Notes: generated by a model from the sequence alone, not told the origin. Shown: positions 1 to 8,649, numbered from the stretch's first letter. The stretch is DNA of 64,000 bases from Cellulomonas marina (GCF_900111925.1 NZ_FOKA01000009.1:113934-177933); one strand, 5' to 3'. Numbers and translations: made by a program.

Positions 1-692
1 TCCACGAGCCGGACCCGGCGGTCGACGCCGCGCCGCACGCGCTCCGGACGGGCCAGCGCCCGCGCCAGCACCAGCCCCGCGACGAACCCGCCGACGTGGG
101 CGAAGTAGGCGACGCCGCCCCCGGCGAGGCCGGTGAGCGACGTGAGCCCGGACCAGAACTGCAGGAGGAACCACACGCCGATGAGCAGCCACGCCGGCAG
201 CACGGGCCACACGAACAGCGGCGGCACGATGACGACGATCGTGCGCACCATCCCGCGCGGGAACAGCACGACGTAGGCGGCCAGGACACCGGCGATGGCC
301 CCGCTGGCACCGACGAGCGGCACCGTGCCCGAGGGGTCGACGAGCACCTGCGCGACGCTGCCGGCGACGCCGGCCAGCAGGTAGAAGCTCAGGTACCGGA
401 CGTGGCCCAGGGCGTCCTCGACGTTGTCGCCGAACACCCACAGGTACAGCATGTTGCCGCCGAGGTGCAGCCACGAGGCGTGCAGGAAGGTGCAGGTCAG
501 CAGCGTCGGCCACGTCGTCGGGTCGCTCGTGACGAGGGCCGGCACGGCGGCGTACCGCGCGAACGTCAGGGCCTGCTCGAAGGGCGTCGACAGGGCCGTG
601 GAGACGAAGACGGCGACGTTGGTGACGAGCAGGAGGTAGGTGACCCACGGCGTCGTGCGGCGGCGGGAGTTGTCGTCCGCGATGGGGATCAC
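1..692 (-). CDS. Rhomboid-family intramembrane serine protease (C-terminus cut by window edge)
   Basis: A polytopic membrane protein that should cleave transmembrane substrates within the bilayer. The N-terminus is hydrophilic (IPIADDNSRRRTTPWVTY), followed by about six hydrophobic segments. The rhomboid signatures are present: an HxxxN box on the helix WLHLGGNMLYLWVFG, the nucleophile in GASGAIAG, and the catalytic histidine in AYFAHVGGFVAG. The reading frame is open to base 1, so the last residues lie outside the window. The GTG start at 692 is chosen because TACCGT lies at 699-704, six bases upstream, the leaderless arrangement seen at many genes here. Its substrate is unknown. Confidence 0.85.
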   Translation of the reverse strand, partial: MIPIADDNSRRRTTPWVTYLLLVTNVAVFVSTALSTPFEQALTFARYAAVPALVTSDPTTWPTLLTCTFLHASWLHLGGNMLYLWVFGDNVEDALGHVRYLSFYLLAGVAGSVAQVLVDPSGTVPLVGASGAIAGVLAAYVVLFPRGMVRTIVVIVPPLFVWPVLPAWLLIGVWFLLQFWSGLTSLTGLAGGGVAYFAHVGGFVAGLVLARALARPERVRRGVDRRVRLV

Positions 693-734
693 CCGTGAAC
701 GGTAGGCGACCGCGGCCCCGCCCGGGCGCCGGCG

Positions 735-768
735 GTGGCGTCGGCAGTGGCGTCGGCAGTGGCGGATG
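735..768. repeat. 12-bp tandem repeat, about 2.5 units
   Basis: TGGCGTCGGCAG occurs twice in tandem (735-746, 747-758), followed by a partial third copy. It lies in the gap between the rhomboid promoter and the 3' end of the FCD regulator, just outside both genes. Confidence 0.6.
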
Positions 769-771
769 GGC

Positions 772-1491
772 TCAGGGGCGCGGGGGGCGCTGCCCGCCGC
801 CGGCCGCGACGACCGCGTCCCAGACCTCCTGCACCACCGCGCGGGCGTGCCGCTCGGCGGCGTCCTCGTCGCCGGCCAGGACGGCGGCCGCCGTGGCCTC
901 GTGGTGGTCGAGCGCGTCCGCGACGGGCAGCGCGGGCATGAGGCCGAGCGTCGCGCGGCCCGCCAGCACCTCCGCGACCGGGCCGGTGAGCGCCGCGAGC
1001 ATCTCGTTGCCGCCGGCCTGCAGGAGCAGGACGTGGAAGGCCACGTCGGCGGCGAGGTACGCCTCGCTGCGGCCCTCGCCCTCCTCGCCCATGAGGCGCA
1101 GCCCGGCCGCCAGCTCGGCCAGCCGGGCGCGGTCGGCGGTGCTCGCGTGCCGGGCGGCGAGGCGGGCGGCCGTCGGCTCCACGGCCATGCGCAGCTCCGT
1201 CAGGGCGACGAGCTGCCGGTGCCGGCCCGGTCCGGCCAGCCGCCACTGGATGACCTGCGGGTCCAGCGCGTTCCAGCGGTCCTCGGGCAGGACGCGGACG
1301 CCGACGCGCTGCCGCGCCTCGACCATCCCGACCGCCTCGAGGACGCGGACCACCTCCCGCACCACCGTGCGGGACACCCCGAGCTCGGCCTCGAGGCCGG
1401 CCAGGGTGAGGACCGTGCCGGCGGGCCGTCGGCCGCCCGCGATCTCCTGGCCGAAGCGGTCCAGGACGCCGAGGTGCAGGCCTCCGCGCAT
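772..1491 (-). CDS. FadR/GntR-family (FCD domain) transcriptional regulator of the idonate/gluconate operon
   Basis: A 239-residue repressor-type regulator. It has an N-terminal winged helix (LAGLEAELGVSRTVVREVVRVLEAVGMVEA, about residues 24-60) and an all-helical FCD ligand domain whose metal-binding residues fit D...H...H (ADVAFHVLLL; DHHEATAAAVLAGD). The ATG at 1491 follows GAGGGGGA, a good ribosome site; upstream in-frame codons are low-complexity and unlikely to be coding. It is divergent from the GntP-led operon, and a TNGTNNNACNA-like site lies at 1619-1629 in the shared 230-bp gap. It probably responds to gluconate or idonate or a phosphorylated product; the ligand is inferred from context. 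Confidence 0.88.
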   Translation of the reverse strand: MRGGLHLGVLDRFGQEIAGGRRPAGTVLTLAGLEAELGVSRTVVREVVRVLEAVGMVEARQRVGVRVLPEDRWNALDPQVIQWRLAGPGRHRQLVALTELRMAVEPTAARLAARHASTADRARLAELAAGLRLMGEEGEGRSEAYLAADVAFHVLLLQAGGNEMLAALTGPVAEVLAGRATLGLMPALPVADALDHHEATAAAVLAGDEDAAERHARAVVQEVWDAVVAAGGGQRPPRP

Positions 1492-1618
1492 GCGTCCCCC
1501 TCGGTCTGGTGCGGCTGCCGCCGGTCGTGGGCGGCACCGGCCGGTGGCGGAGTCTAGGCGGGAGGGCCAGGGTCGGGACGGGGTCTCCAACGCAGGAGTC
1601 CACCAGCAGGGTTGCTAA

Positions 1619-1629
1619 TAGTCGTACTT
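1619..1629. promoter_or_regulatory. Putative FCD/FadR-type operator
   Basis: TAGTCGTACTT matches the FadR-subfamily consensus TNGTNNNACNA at all fixed positions but the last and is nearly palindromic. It sits in the only intergenic region between the divergent regulator and the permease, about 93 bp before the permease ATG. The rest of the 230-bp gap shows nothing clear. Confidence 0.5.
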
Positions 1630-1721
1630 TTCTGCGACGGTGGCGCGCCGGGCGACGCCGCCCGGCACGCAGGCCGGATCCCCGGCGCAGGACACGACCC
1701 CCTCGATCGACGGAGATCCCC

Positions 1722-3110
1722 ATGGACGACTGGACCCAGACACTGGGCGCGGGACCGCTGCTCGGCATCGCCGCCGCGGCGATCGCGCTGATCCTCGTGC
1801 TCGTCATCCGCTTCAAGCTGCACGCGTTCCTCACGCTCATCGTGGTCTCGCTGCTGACGGCGCTGGCCACCGGCATCCCGATCGGCGAGATCGTGAACAC
1901 CCTCGTCGGGGGCTTCGGCTCCACGCTGGGGACGGTCGCGCTGCTCATCGGGCTGGGCGCGATGCTCGGCAAGCTCGTCGAGCACTCCGGCGGCGCCCGG
2001 GTGTTGGCCGAGGCGCTCGTGGCCCGGTTCGGGGAGAAGCGGGCGTCGTTCGCGCTCGGCCTCGCCTCGCTCATCATGGGCTTCCCGATCTTCTTCGACG
2101 CCGGGCTCGTCGTCATGCTGCCGATCATCTTCGCGGTGGCGCGGCGCCTGGGCGGCAACAACGTGCTCGCCTACGGCATCCCCGCCGCGGCCGCCTTCTC
2201 GGTCATGCACGTGTTCCTGCCGCCGCACCCCGGTCCCGTCGCAGCGACCGAGCTCTACGGCGCCAACCTGGGTGTCGTGCTCATCGTCGGGATCATCCTG
2301 GCGTTCCCCGTATGGTACGTCTCCGGCTACATCTGGGGCAAGCGGGTCGGCACCAAGTACGTCCTGCCGGTCCCGGGCTTCTTCGGCGCCGTCGACGACG
2401 ACCAGCCGACGAACCCGCCGCGGTTCGGCACGGTCATCGCCGTCATGGCCCTGCCGCTCGTCCTCATCTTCATGAACACCGGGCTCGACGCGGCCGCCGC
2501 GGCGGGCGCCGTCGACGAGGAGGCCGGCTGGGTCCGCGTCCTGACGCTGCTCGGCACGTCCTCCATCGCGCTGCTCATCTCCGTGCTCGTCGCGATGGTC
2601 GTCCTCGGCTCGCGGCGCGGCGTCGAGGGCACCGCGCTGGAGAAGGTCCTCGACTCCTCGCTCGGCCCGGTCTGCTCGGTCATCCTCATCACCGGCGCCG
2701 GCGGCATGTTCGGCGGCGTCCTGCGCACGTCGGGCATCGGCGACGCGCTGTCCGACTCGCTGGCCTCCATCGGCCTGCCCGTCATCGTCGCGGCCTACGT
2801 CATCTCCGTCATCCTGCGGCTCGCGCAGGGCTCGGCCACGGTCGCCCTGGTCACGGCGGCCGGCCTCATGGCCCCGGCCGTCACCGCCGGGGACTACAAC
2901 GCGCTCCAGGTCGCCTGCATCACGCTCGCCACGGCGGCCGGCTCGGTCTTCGCCAGCCACGTCAACGACTCGGGCTTCTGGCTCGTGGGGCGCCTCATGG
3001 GCATGGACGTCAAGACCACCCTGAAGACGTGGACCGTGCAGCAGACCATCGAGTCCGTGCTGGCCTTCGCGATCATCTCGGTGATCTTCGTCGGGGCGAG
3101 CGCGGTCTGA
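1722..3110 (+). CDS. gntP: GntP-family gluconate/idonate:H+ symporter
   Basis: A 462-residue inner-membrane permease with about 12-14 hydrophobic segments and the family's conserved loops (IMGFPIFFDAGLVVMLPIIF; MHVFLPPHPGPVAATELYGANLG; HVNDSGFWLVGRLMGM). Length is normal for GntP/GntT/IdnT. The ATG at 1722 is chosen over upstream in-frame codons because GGAG precedes it and the protein then starts at a typical GntP N-terminus. Its stop overlaps the next start (TGATG), so it heads a translationally coupled four-gene operon. With a 5-keto-gluconate reductase, an idonate dehydrogenase and a gluconokinase behind it, L-idonate, 5-ketogluconate and gluconate are all plausible substrates. Confidence 0.93.
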   Translation: MDDWTQTLGAGPLLGIAAAAIALILVLVIRFKLHAFLTLIVVSLLTALATGIPIGEIVNTLVGGFGSTLGTVALLIGLGAMLGKLVEHSGGARVLAEALVARFGEKRASFALGLASLIMGFPIFFDAGLVVMLPIIFAVARRLGGNNVLAYGIPAAAAFSVMHVFLPPHPGPVAATELYGANLGVVLIVGIILAFPVWYVSGYIWGKRVGTKYVLPVPGFFGAVDDDQPTNPPRFGTVIAVMALPLVLIFMNTGLDAAAAAGAVDEEAGWVRVLTLLGTSSIALLISVLVAMVVLGSRRGVEGTALEKVLDSSLGPVCSVILITGAGGMFGGVLRTSGIGDALSDSLASIGLPVIVAAYVISVILRLAQGSATVALVTAAGLMAPAVTAGDYNALQVACITLATAAGSVFASHVNDSGFWLVGRLMGMDVKTTLKTWTVQQTIESVLAFAIISVIFVGASAV

Positions 3111-3898
3111 TGGCCGCGGGCAGCACGGCCGTGGGCGGCCTGTTCGACGTCACCGGGCGGCTCGCGCTCGTCACCGGGTCGTCGCGCGGCCTCGGCCGGA
3201 CGATGGCCACCGGACTGGCGGAGGCCGGGGCGCGCGTGGTCCTGCACGGCCGCGACACCGCGGCGCTGGAGGCCGTCGCCGACGACCTCGAGGCGCGCAC
3301 CGGCACCCGGCCGGCGTCGGTCACCTTCGACGTGACCCACGCCGCCGCGGTGGCCGACGCCGTGGGGGCCCTCGTCGAGCAGCACGGCGTGCCCGACGTG
3401 CTGGTCAACAACGCGGGCGTGCAGCGGCGGGCGCCGATCCAGGAGTTCGCCGTCGAGGACTGGGACACCGTCATCTCCTCGAACCTGTCGAGCGCGTTCT
3501 ACGTCTCACGGCAGGTCGCGCCGGGGATGGTCGCGCGCGGCTCGGGCAAGATCGTCAACATCGCGTCGGTGCAGTCGCGGCTCGCGCGGCAGACCATCGC
3601 GCCCTACTCGGCCAGCAAGGGCGGGCTCGCCTCGCTGACGCAGGGCATGGCGGCCGACCTCGCGCGGTTCGGGATCCAGGTCAACGCGATCTCGCCCGGC
3701 TACTTCGCCACGGACATGAACGCGGCGCTGTGGCAGGACCCGACCTTCGACGGCTGGGTGAAGCAGCGCACGCCGGCGCAGCGGTGGGGGCGCGTCGAGG
3801 AGCTCGTCGGCGCGCTGCTGTTCCTGAGCTCCGACGCCTCGAGCTTCGTCTCGGGGCAGAACCTGTCGGTCGACGGCGGGATGTCCGCGGTCGTGTGA
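3110..3898 (+). CDS. idnO: SDR-family gluconate 5-dehydrogenase (5-keto-D-gluconate reductase)
   Basis: A 262-residue classical short-chain dehydrogenase that should interconvert 5-keto-D-gluconate and D-gluconate with NAD(P)H. The cofactor motif TGSSRGLG is at 22-29, NNAG at 100-103, and the catalytic triad is S153, Y166 and K170 (YSASK). The C-terminus SSFVSGQNLSVDGG is typical of the family. The ATG overlaps the permease stop by one base. The fold is certain; the substrate is inferred from the operon. Confidence 0.9.
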   Translation: MAAGSTAVGGLFDVTGRLALVTGSSRGLGRTMATGLAEAGARVVLHGRDTAALEAVADDLEARTGTRPASVTFDVTHAAAVADAVGALVEQHGVPDVLVNNAGVQRRAPIQEFAVEDWDTVISSNLSSAFYVSRQVAPGMVARGSGKIVNIASVQSRLARQTIAPYSASKGGLASLTQGMAADLARFGIQVNAISPGYFATDMNAALWQDPTFDGWVKQRTPAQRWGRVEELVGALLFLSSDASSFVSGQNLSVDGGMSAVV

Positions 3899-3964
3899 CC
3901 CGCCGGGCCGGTGCCCCCGGCCCGGCCCCGCTCTCCCGGTACCGCTCGACGAGGAGGTGGCGCC

Positions 3965-5023
3965 GTGCGCGCCCTGGTGATCCACGGCAAGGACGACCTG
4001 CGGGTCGAGGAGGTGCCCACGCCCGAGGCGGGCGAGGGCCAGGTCCGGCTCCGGATGGCGTACGGCGGCATCTGCGGCTCGGACCTGCACTACTGGGCGC
4101 ACGGCGCCAACGGCGAGTTCGTCGTGCGGGAGCCGCTGGTGCCCGGGCACGAGGTCGTCGGGGTGGTCGAGACCGACCCGGCGGGGGAGCTGGCACCGGG
4201 CACGCCCGTGACGCTGCACCCGGCCACGTTCGGCACGTCGCAGCCGGGGGTCGAGGACGCGCCGCACCTGTGGCCGGGCGGTGCGTACCTCGGCAGCGCG
4301 TCGACGACCCCGCACACGCAGGGCGGCATGAGCGAGCTCCTCGTCGTGCGGCGGGACCAGGTGCGGGTGCTGCCGGCGGACCTGCCGCTGCGGCGCGCGG
4401 CGCTGGCCGAGCCCCTCGCGGTCGCGCTGCACGGCGTGGCGATGGCGGGCCTCGCGCTCGACGGGACACCGGTCGTCGAGGGGGCGCGGGTGCTCGTCTC
4501 CGGCTCCGGGCCGATCGGGCTGCTGGCCGTCGCGGCGGCGCTGGCGCGGGGCGCGGCGGAGGTCGTCGCCACCGACGTGCTGACCGGGCCCCTGGAGCGG
4601 GCACGGGCGGTGGGCGCGGCGTCGACGCTGCAGGTGGGCGTCGACGAGGTGCCGGCGGGCGCGTTCGACCTCGTGCTCGAGTGCTCCGGCGTGCCGGCGG
4701 CGGTCAGCACCGCGCTCGCGGCGGTGCGCCGGCGCGGGACCGTCGTGCAGGTCGGCATGGTGCCGAACGAGCCCCGGCCGGTGAACCTCGCGCCGTTCAT
4801 CTCCAAGGAGGCGACGGTCCGCGGCTCCTTCCGCTTCCTCGACGAGGTCGACGAGGCCGTGCGCCTCCTGGCCGCCGAGCCCGGCATCGGGTCCGTCGTG
4901 ACGCACGTGCTGCCCGCCGACGACGCCGTGGTCGCGTTCCGCACCGCCGCCGACTCCACGGTCAGCGGCAAGGTGCTCGTCGACCTGTGGGGCGGGGACC
5001 CGGCCGCGGGGGCGGCCGCGTGA
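3965..5023 (+). CDS. idnD: Zinc-type alcohol dehydrogenase, probable L-idonate 5-dehydrogenase
   Basis: A 352-residue medium-chain dehydrogenase that should oxidise L-idonate to 5-ketogluconate. Catalytic-zinc ligands are visible: C37 in GICGSDLHYW and H62-E63 in PGHE. The Rossmann stretch is VSGSGPIGLLAVAAALARGA. The lobe that normally holds the four-cysteine structural zinc (about residues 83-122) has no cysteine at all. An AGGAGG-like site (3950-3957) precedes the GTG at 3965 with normal spacing, which decides the start. The next gene overlaps by GTGA. An aldose-derived polyol is the alternative substrate. Confidence 0.87.
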   Translation: MRALVIHGKDDLRVEEVPTPEAGEGQVRLRMAYGGICGSDLHYWAHGANGEFVVREPLVPGHEVVGVVETDPAGELAPGTPVTLHPATFGTSQPGVEDAPHLWPGGAYLGSASTTPHTQGGMSELLVVRRDQVRVLPADLPLRRAALAEPLAVALHGVAMAGLALDGTPVVEGARVLVSGSGPIGLLAVAAALARGAAEVVATDVLTGPLERARAVGAASTLQVGVDEVPAGAFDLVLECSGVPAAVSTALAAVRRRGTVVQVGMVPNEPRPVNLAPFISKEATVRGSFRFLDEVDEAVRLLAAEPGIGSVVTHVLPADDAVVAFRTAADSTVSGKVLVDLWGGDPAAGAAA

Positions 5024-6558
5024 GCGGTGGGGCGGGCGCCGCGGACCTCGTCCTCGGCGTCGACCTCGGCACGACGAGCACGAAGGTCGTCGCGTTCGAC
5101 ACCGCCGGCACCCTCGTCGCGAGCGCGTCCCACGGCTACCCGTTGGAGGAGCCGCACCCCGGCCACGCGGTGCAGGACCCCGACCTCATCCTCGCGGCCG
5201 TGCACGCGGCGCTGCGGGACGTGGTCATGGAGGTCGGTGCCGAGCGGGTGGCCGCGCTGTCCTTCAGCTCCGCGATGCACAGCGTGCTGGGGCTGTCCCC
5301 GACGCTCGAGCCCCTCACCGAGGTGGTCACCTGGGGCGACACCCGCGCCGCGGCCCAGGCCGAGCGGCTGCGGTCGGCGCCGGGCGGGCTCGCCCTGCAC
5401 CGCCGGACGGGGACCCCTCTGCACCCGATGTCCCCGCTGCCGAAGATCGTCTGGTTCCACGAGCAGGAGCCGAAGCTGTGCGAGCGCGTCGGCTTCTGGG
5501 TGGGCATCAAGGAGTACGTGCTGCTGCGGCTGTGCGGGGCGCTCGTCGTCGACCACTCCATCGCCAGCGCGACCGGTCTCATGGAGATGGCGACGCTCGC
5601 ATGGGACGCCGAGGCGCTGGCGCTCGCGGGGATCACCGCGGAGCAGCTCCCGGAGATCGTCCCGACGACGCACGTGCTGACGGGGCTGACGGAGGCGGGG
5701 GCGGCGGCGACGGGGCTGCCGGCGGACACGCGCGTCGTCGTCGGGGCGGCCGACGGGCCGCTGGCGAACCTCGGCGTCGGGGCCGTGCGTCCCGGGGTCG
5801 CGGCGTGCTCGCTGGGGACGAGCGGGGCGCTGCGGGTCGTCGTCGACCGCCCGGCCGTCGACCCGCTGGGCGGGGTGTTCTGCTACGCGCTCACGCCGAC
5901 GCGCTGGGTCGTCGGCGGGGCGATCAACAACGGCGGCGTCGTCATGGGCTGGGCCCGGGACACCCTCGCGCCCGACGCCGACGACGAGACGGAGCTGCTC
6001 GCGCTGGCCGAGGGGGTCCCGGTCGGGGCCGGCGGTCTGCTCATGCTGCCGTACCTGCTGAGCGAGCGGGCGCCGCACTGGAGCTCGCTGCCCAAGGGTG
6101 TCTTCGTCGGGCTGACGCGGTCCCACGGGCGCGAGCACCTGGTCCGCGCGGCCGTCGAGGGCGTGTGCCTGCAGCTCGCGACCGTGCTGGACGCCATGCG
6201 GGCCGCCGGCTTCGAGGTGTCGGAGGTGCGCGCCACCGGCGGGGTCATGCGCAGCGGCCTGTGGCGGCAGACCCTGGCCGACGCGTTCGGCATGGACGTG
6301 CAGCTCGCCGAGGGGCAGGAGGGCTCCGGCTTCGGGGCCGCGCTGCTGGGCATGGAGGCGATCGGGCTCGTGGAGAGCATCGACGTCGTGGCGGACATGG
6401 TGGAGGTGACGACGACCGTGCGGCCGCGTCCGGCGGCCGCCGCCGTGTACCGGTCACTGCTGCCGGTGTTCACCGGGCTGTACGACGCGCTGGTGCCGAC
6501 GTTCACGTCCCTGCGGCGGCTCGCGCCGTCGCTGCCGCTGGAGGCCGACGGGTCCTGA
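5020..6558 (+). CDS. gntK: FGGY-family carbohydrate kinase, probable gluconokinase
   Basis: A 512-residue kinase that should phosphorylate gluconate to 6-phosphogluconate for the pentose-phosphate or Entner-Doudoroff route. It has the N-terminal phosphate-1 loop VLGVDLGTTSTKVVAFD, the mid-protein GTSGALRV segment, and the C-terminal ATGGVMRSGLWRQTLAD loop of FGGY kinases. Size fits the Bacillus-type GntK, not the small E. coli-type GntK. Its GTG overlaps the idnD stop. It is the last gene of the operon and completes idonate to 5-ketogluconate to gluconate to 6-phosphogluconate. Other FGGY substrates (xylulose, ribulose) are less likely in this company. Confidence 0.88.
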   Translation: MSGGAGAADLVLGVDLGTTSTKVVAFDTAGTLVASASHGYPLEEPHPGHAVQDPDLILAAVHAALRDVVMEVGAERVAALSFSSAMHSVLGLSPTLEPLTEVVTWGDTRAAAQAERLRSAPGGLALHRRTGTPLHPMSPLPKIVWFHEQEPKLCERVGFWVGIKEYVLLRLCGALVVDHSIASATGLMEMATLAWDAEALALAGITAEQLPEIVPTTHVLTGLTEAGAAATGLPADTRVVVGAADGPLANLGVGAVRPGVAACSLGTSGALRVVVDRPAVDPLGGVFCYALTPTRWVVGGAINNGGVVMGWARDTLAPDADDETELLALAEGVPVGAGGLLMLPYLLSERAPHWSSLPKGVFVGLTRSHGREHLVRAAVEGVCLQLATVLDAMRAAGFEVSEVRATGGVMRSGLWRQTLADAFGMDVQLAEGQEGSGFGAALLGMEAIGLVESIDVVADMVEVTTTVRPRPAAAAVYRSLLPVFTGLYDALVPTFTSLRRLAPSLPLEADGS

Positions 6559-6561
6559 GCC

Positions 6562-7521
6562 GTGCCCGCGTCCGATCTGGACGCGTCACCCTCGTCGGGA
6601 ACGGTCGGGGCAGGATCACGAGACGTGCGACGAGCGGTGGCGGTGGGGGCGACGGCGATGGTGTTCGTGGGCGGCAGCGCGGCGGTCTCCGGGGTGCTGA
6701 CGGACGCGCCGCTCGCGACGGCGCAGGCGCTGCGCTACCTCGTGGCGTGCGTGCTGCTGGTCCTCGTCGCGCGGGCCGGCGGGCACGCGCTGCACCGGCC
6801 GCGCGGGGCGGAGTGGGCGTGGCTGGCCGGGGTCGCCGGCGCAGGGCTGCTGCTGTTCAACGTGGCGCTCGTGCGCGGGGCCGAGCACGCCGAGCCGGCG
6901 GTGTTCGGGGTGGCGGTGGCGGGGGTGCCGCTGGTCCTGGCGATCGCGGGGCCGCTGCAGGAGGGGCGCCGGCCGCGGCGGGCCGTGGTGGTCGCGGCGC
7001 TGCTGGTCACCGCGGGCGCGGCGCTGGTGCAGGGGTTCGGGCGCAGCGACCTGACGGGTCTGCTGTGGGCGGTCGTCGTGCTGCTGTGCGAGGTCGGGTT
7101 CACCCTGCTGGCCGTCCCCGTGCTGCGGCGGCACGGGCCGTGGGGCGTCTCGGTGCACACGACCTGGATGGCGACCGCGGGCTTCGCGCTGGCCGCGGTC
7201 CTGGGGCTCGGCGGCCGCGGGGAGGGTCCCGGCGCGGTGACGCGGCTGGCGGTCGACGACCTGCTCGCGGTGGCGTTCCTGGCGGTGGCCGTCACCGCCG
7301 TCGCGTTCGTGCTCTGGTACTCCTGCGTGCGTGCCCTCGGGTCGGCGCGGGCCGGCCTCCTGACCGGCGTCGCCCCGGTCGCGGCGGCCGCCACCGGCAT
7401 CGCGCTGGGCGGTCCGGTCCCGGCACCGCCGGTGTGGGCGGGCGTGCTCGTCGTCGCCGCGGGCGTCGCCCTCGGCATGCGCGCCGCGGACGCCGACCGG
7501 CCGGCGCCCGTGGCCCCGTAA
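6562..7521 (+). CDS. EamA/DMT-superfamily transporter
   Basis: A 319-residue integral membrane protein with about ten hydrophobic segments in two EamA-like halves (for example AVSGVLTDAPLATAQALRYLVACVLLVLVA early and ALGSARAGLLTGVAPVAAAATGIALGG late). Members export or import small metabolites; nothing here fixes the substrate. The start is uncertain: GTG 6562 gives a 20-residue polar N-terminus, while GTG 6625 begins just before the first membrane span. It follows the kinase by three bases and may be read through from the idonate operon. Confidence 0.8.
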   Translation: MPASDLDASPSSGTVGAGSRDVRRAVAVGATAMVFVGGSAAVSGVLTDAPLATAQALRYLVACVLLVLVARAGGHALHRPRGAEWAWLAGVAGAGLLLFNVALVRGAEHAEPAVFGVAVAGVPLVLAIAGPLQEGRRPRRAVVVAALLVTAGAALVQGFGRSDLTGLLWAVVVLLCEVGFTLLAVPVLRRHGPWGVSVHTTWMATAGFALAAVLGLGGRGEGPGAVTRLAVDDLLAVAFLAVAVTAVAFVLWYSCVRALGSARAGLLTGVAPVAAAATGIALGGPVPAPPVWAGVLVVAAGVALGMRAADADRPAPVAP

Positions 7522-7531
7522 GGTGCGACGC

Positions 7532-7855
7532 ATGTTCGCCATCGTCGTCCGCTTCGACCTGCCCGACGAGGCCGCCGCCGCGCGCTTCGACGCCCTCGTC
7601 GCCGAGATCGTCCCCGACATCCACGCGCAGGAGCCCGGCACGCTGGTCTACACGACCCACCGGGTCGACGACGCGCCGCTCTCGCGCCTGTTCTACGAGG
7701 TCTACCGCGACCGGGCGGCGCACGCCGCCCACGAGGCCCGCGCGGAGGTCGCCGCGTTCCTCGACGAGGTGCGCACGCTGGTGAGCGCGGTGCGCGTCGA
7801 GCACCTCGTGCCGGAGCACGGCGCCGAGGGCATCACCGCAGACGGCCCGGCGTGA
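7532..7855 (+). CDS. Antibiotic-biosynthesis-monooxygenase (ABM) fold protein, putative quinol monooxygenase
   Basis: A 107-residue single ABM-domain protein (FAIVVRFDLPDEAAAARFDALVAEI; EPGTLVYTTHRVDDAPLSRLFYEVYRDRAAHAAHE). Such small dimeric ferredoxin-like proteins oxidise quinols or simply bind small aromatics. The ATG at 7532 is preferred over GTG 7523 because TAAGGT (7519-7524) lies seven bases upstream as a leaderless -10 box, sharing its TAA with the stop of the preceding gene. It overlaps the next gene by four bases. Confidence 0.75.
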   Translation: MFAIVVRFDLPDEAAAARFDALVAEIVPDIHAQEPGTLVYTTHRVDDAPLSRLFYEVYRDRAAHAAHEARAEVAAFLDEVRTLVSAVRVEHLVPEHGAEGITADGPA

Positions 7856-8319
7856 GCACCCTCGACGAGGTCGGAGCGCGCGACGGCTGGCGCTGCTGGC
7901 TCTGCGACGAGCCGGTGGACCCCGACGCCTCCGTCAACGCCGACCTCGGCCCGAGCGTCGACAGCGGCGGGCTGCCGGCCGCCGGCGGGGGCAAGGCCAA
8001 GAAGGGGAAGAAGGCGGCCCCGGCCGTCGAGCGGCTGGCCCACCGCGCCTGCAACACCCGCAAGGGCGCGGTCCGCCCGGTCGTGCCGTGGGGCGCGGAC
8101 CTGTTCGTCGTCGATCCGGCGCCCATCGTCGAGATCGTCGAGCGGCTGGGCCGCACGGGCGGCCGCGAGGTCGTCGCCCGCTGCCCGTCGCGCTCGGACG
8201 CCGACGAGGCCGCCGCCTGGCTGGTCGACCGCGTCTCACGCCTGGCCCCGGACCTGCCGGTCACCGCCGAGGTCACGCCCGGCGGCGGTCAGTTCCTCCT
8301 GGCTCTCCGCGCGGTCTGA
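7852..8319 (+). CDS. Small HNH-nuclease-like zinc-site protein
   Basis: A 155-residue cytoplasmic protein. The N-terminal third resembles an HNH module: a CWLC zinc knuckle (about residues 14-17) and, 45 residues later, AHRACNTRKG, like the end of an HNH site. A Lys/Gly-rich linker (KAKKGKKAAP) lies between. The usual DHxxP and GGxxxxxN parts of the motif are missing, so nuclease activity is doubtful. The C-terminal half is unassigned. Its GTG overlaps the stop of the monooxygenase-like gene, suggesting co-translation. Similar short proteins are widespread in actinobacteria, without known function. Confidence 0.65.
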   Translation: MSTLDEVGARDGWRCWLCDEPVDPDASVNADLGPSVDSGGLPAAGGGKAKKGKKAAPAVERLAHRACNTRKGAVRPVVPWGADLFVVDPAPIVEIVERLGRTGGREVVARCPSRSDADEAAAWLVDRVSRLAPDLPVTAEVTPGGGQFLLALRAV

Positions 8320-8334
8320 CGCCCCAACCGCGAC

Positions 8335-8649
8335 TCATCGCGCCGCCACCGGCGCCCGGCGGACGTCGGTGGCCGGGAGCCAGGCCGCCCCCGTGTGCCG
8401 ACGGGCGTCGGCCAGCCGGACGCGCACCCGGCTCGTCGTCCACTCCACCGCGACCGTCCGCACGGTCTCCTCCGGGTCCCGCTCCCACCGCAGCCGCGCC
8501 AGCACCGGCACGGGCTGCAGCACGTCGTGGTGCACGCCCGGCGGCACCGGCAGGGCGTTGAGCAGCCGCTGCGCCTTCTCCACGATGTCGGCCGAACCGG
8601 GGTTCGGCACGCGGTCGGGCGGGAAGGGGGAGCGGGCGCGCGTCGTCAT
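8335..8649 (-). CDS. Hypothetical protein, 104 aa
   Basis: I do not recognise a family. The protein is soluble, with an N-terminal Pro-rich stretch, a short helix (ADIVEKAQRLLNALPV) and a probable beta-rich C-terminal half (TVRTVAVEWTTSRVRVRLADARRH). It is the last gene of a four-gene minus-strand operon in which every junction is a four-base ATGA or GTGA overlap, so it is very likely translated with the membrane proteins upstream. Confidence 0.6.
   Translation of the reverse strand: MTTRARSPFPPDRVPNPGSADIVEKAQRLLNALPVPPGVHHDVLQPVPVLARLRWERDPEETVRTVAVEWTTSRVRVRLADARRHTGAAWLPATDVRRAPVAAR

Noticed and set aside
96..698. Long plus-strand open frame across the rhomboid gene
   Set aside because: Its translation is low-complexity (Glu/His/Arg/Gly) and the opposite strand encodes a clear rhomboid with catalytic motifs.
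1554..2960. Very long minus-strand frame opposite the GntP permease
   Set aside because: It is an Asp/Arg/Glu-rich shadow caused by high GC at third positions; the plus-strand frame has membrane spans and family motifs.
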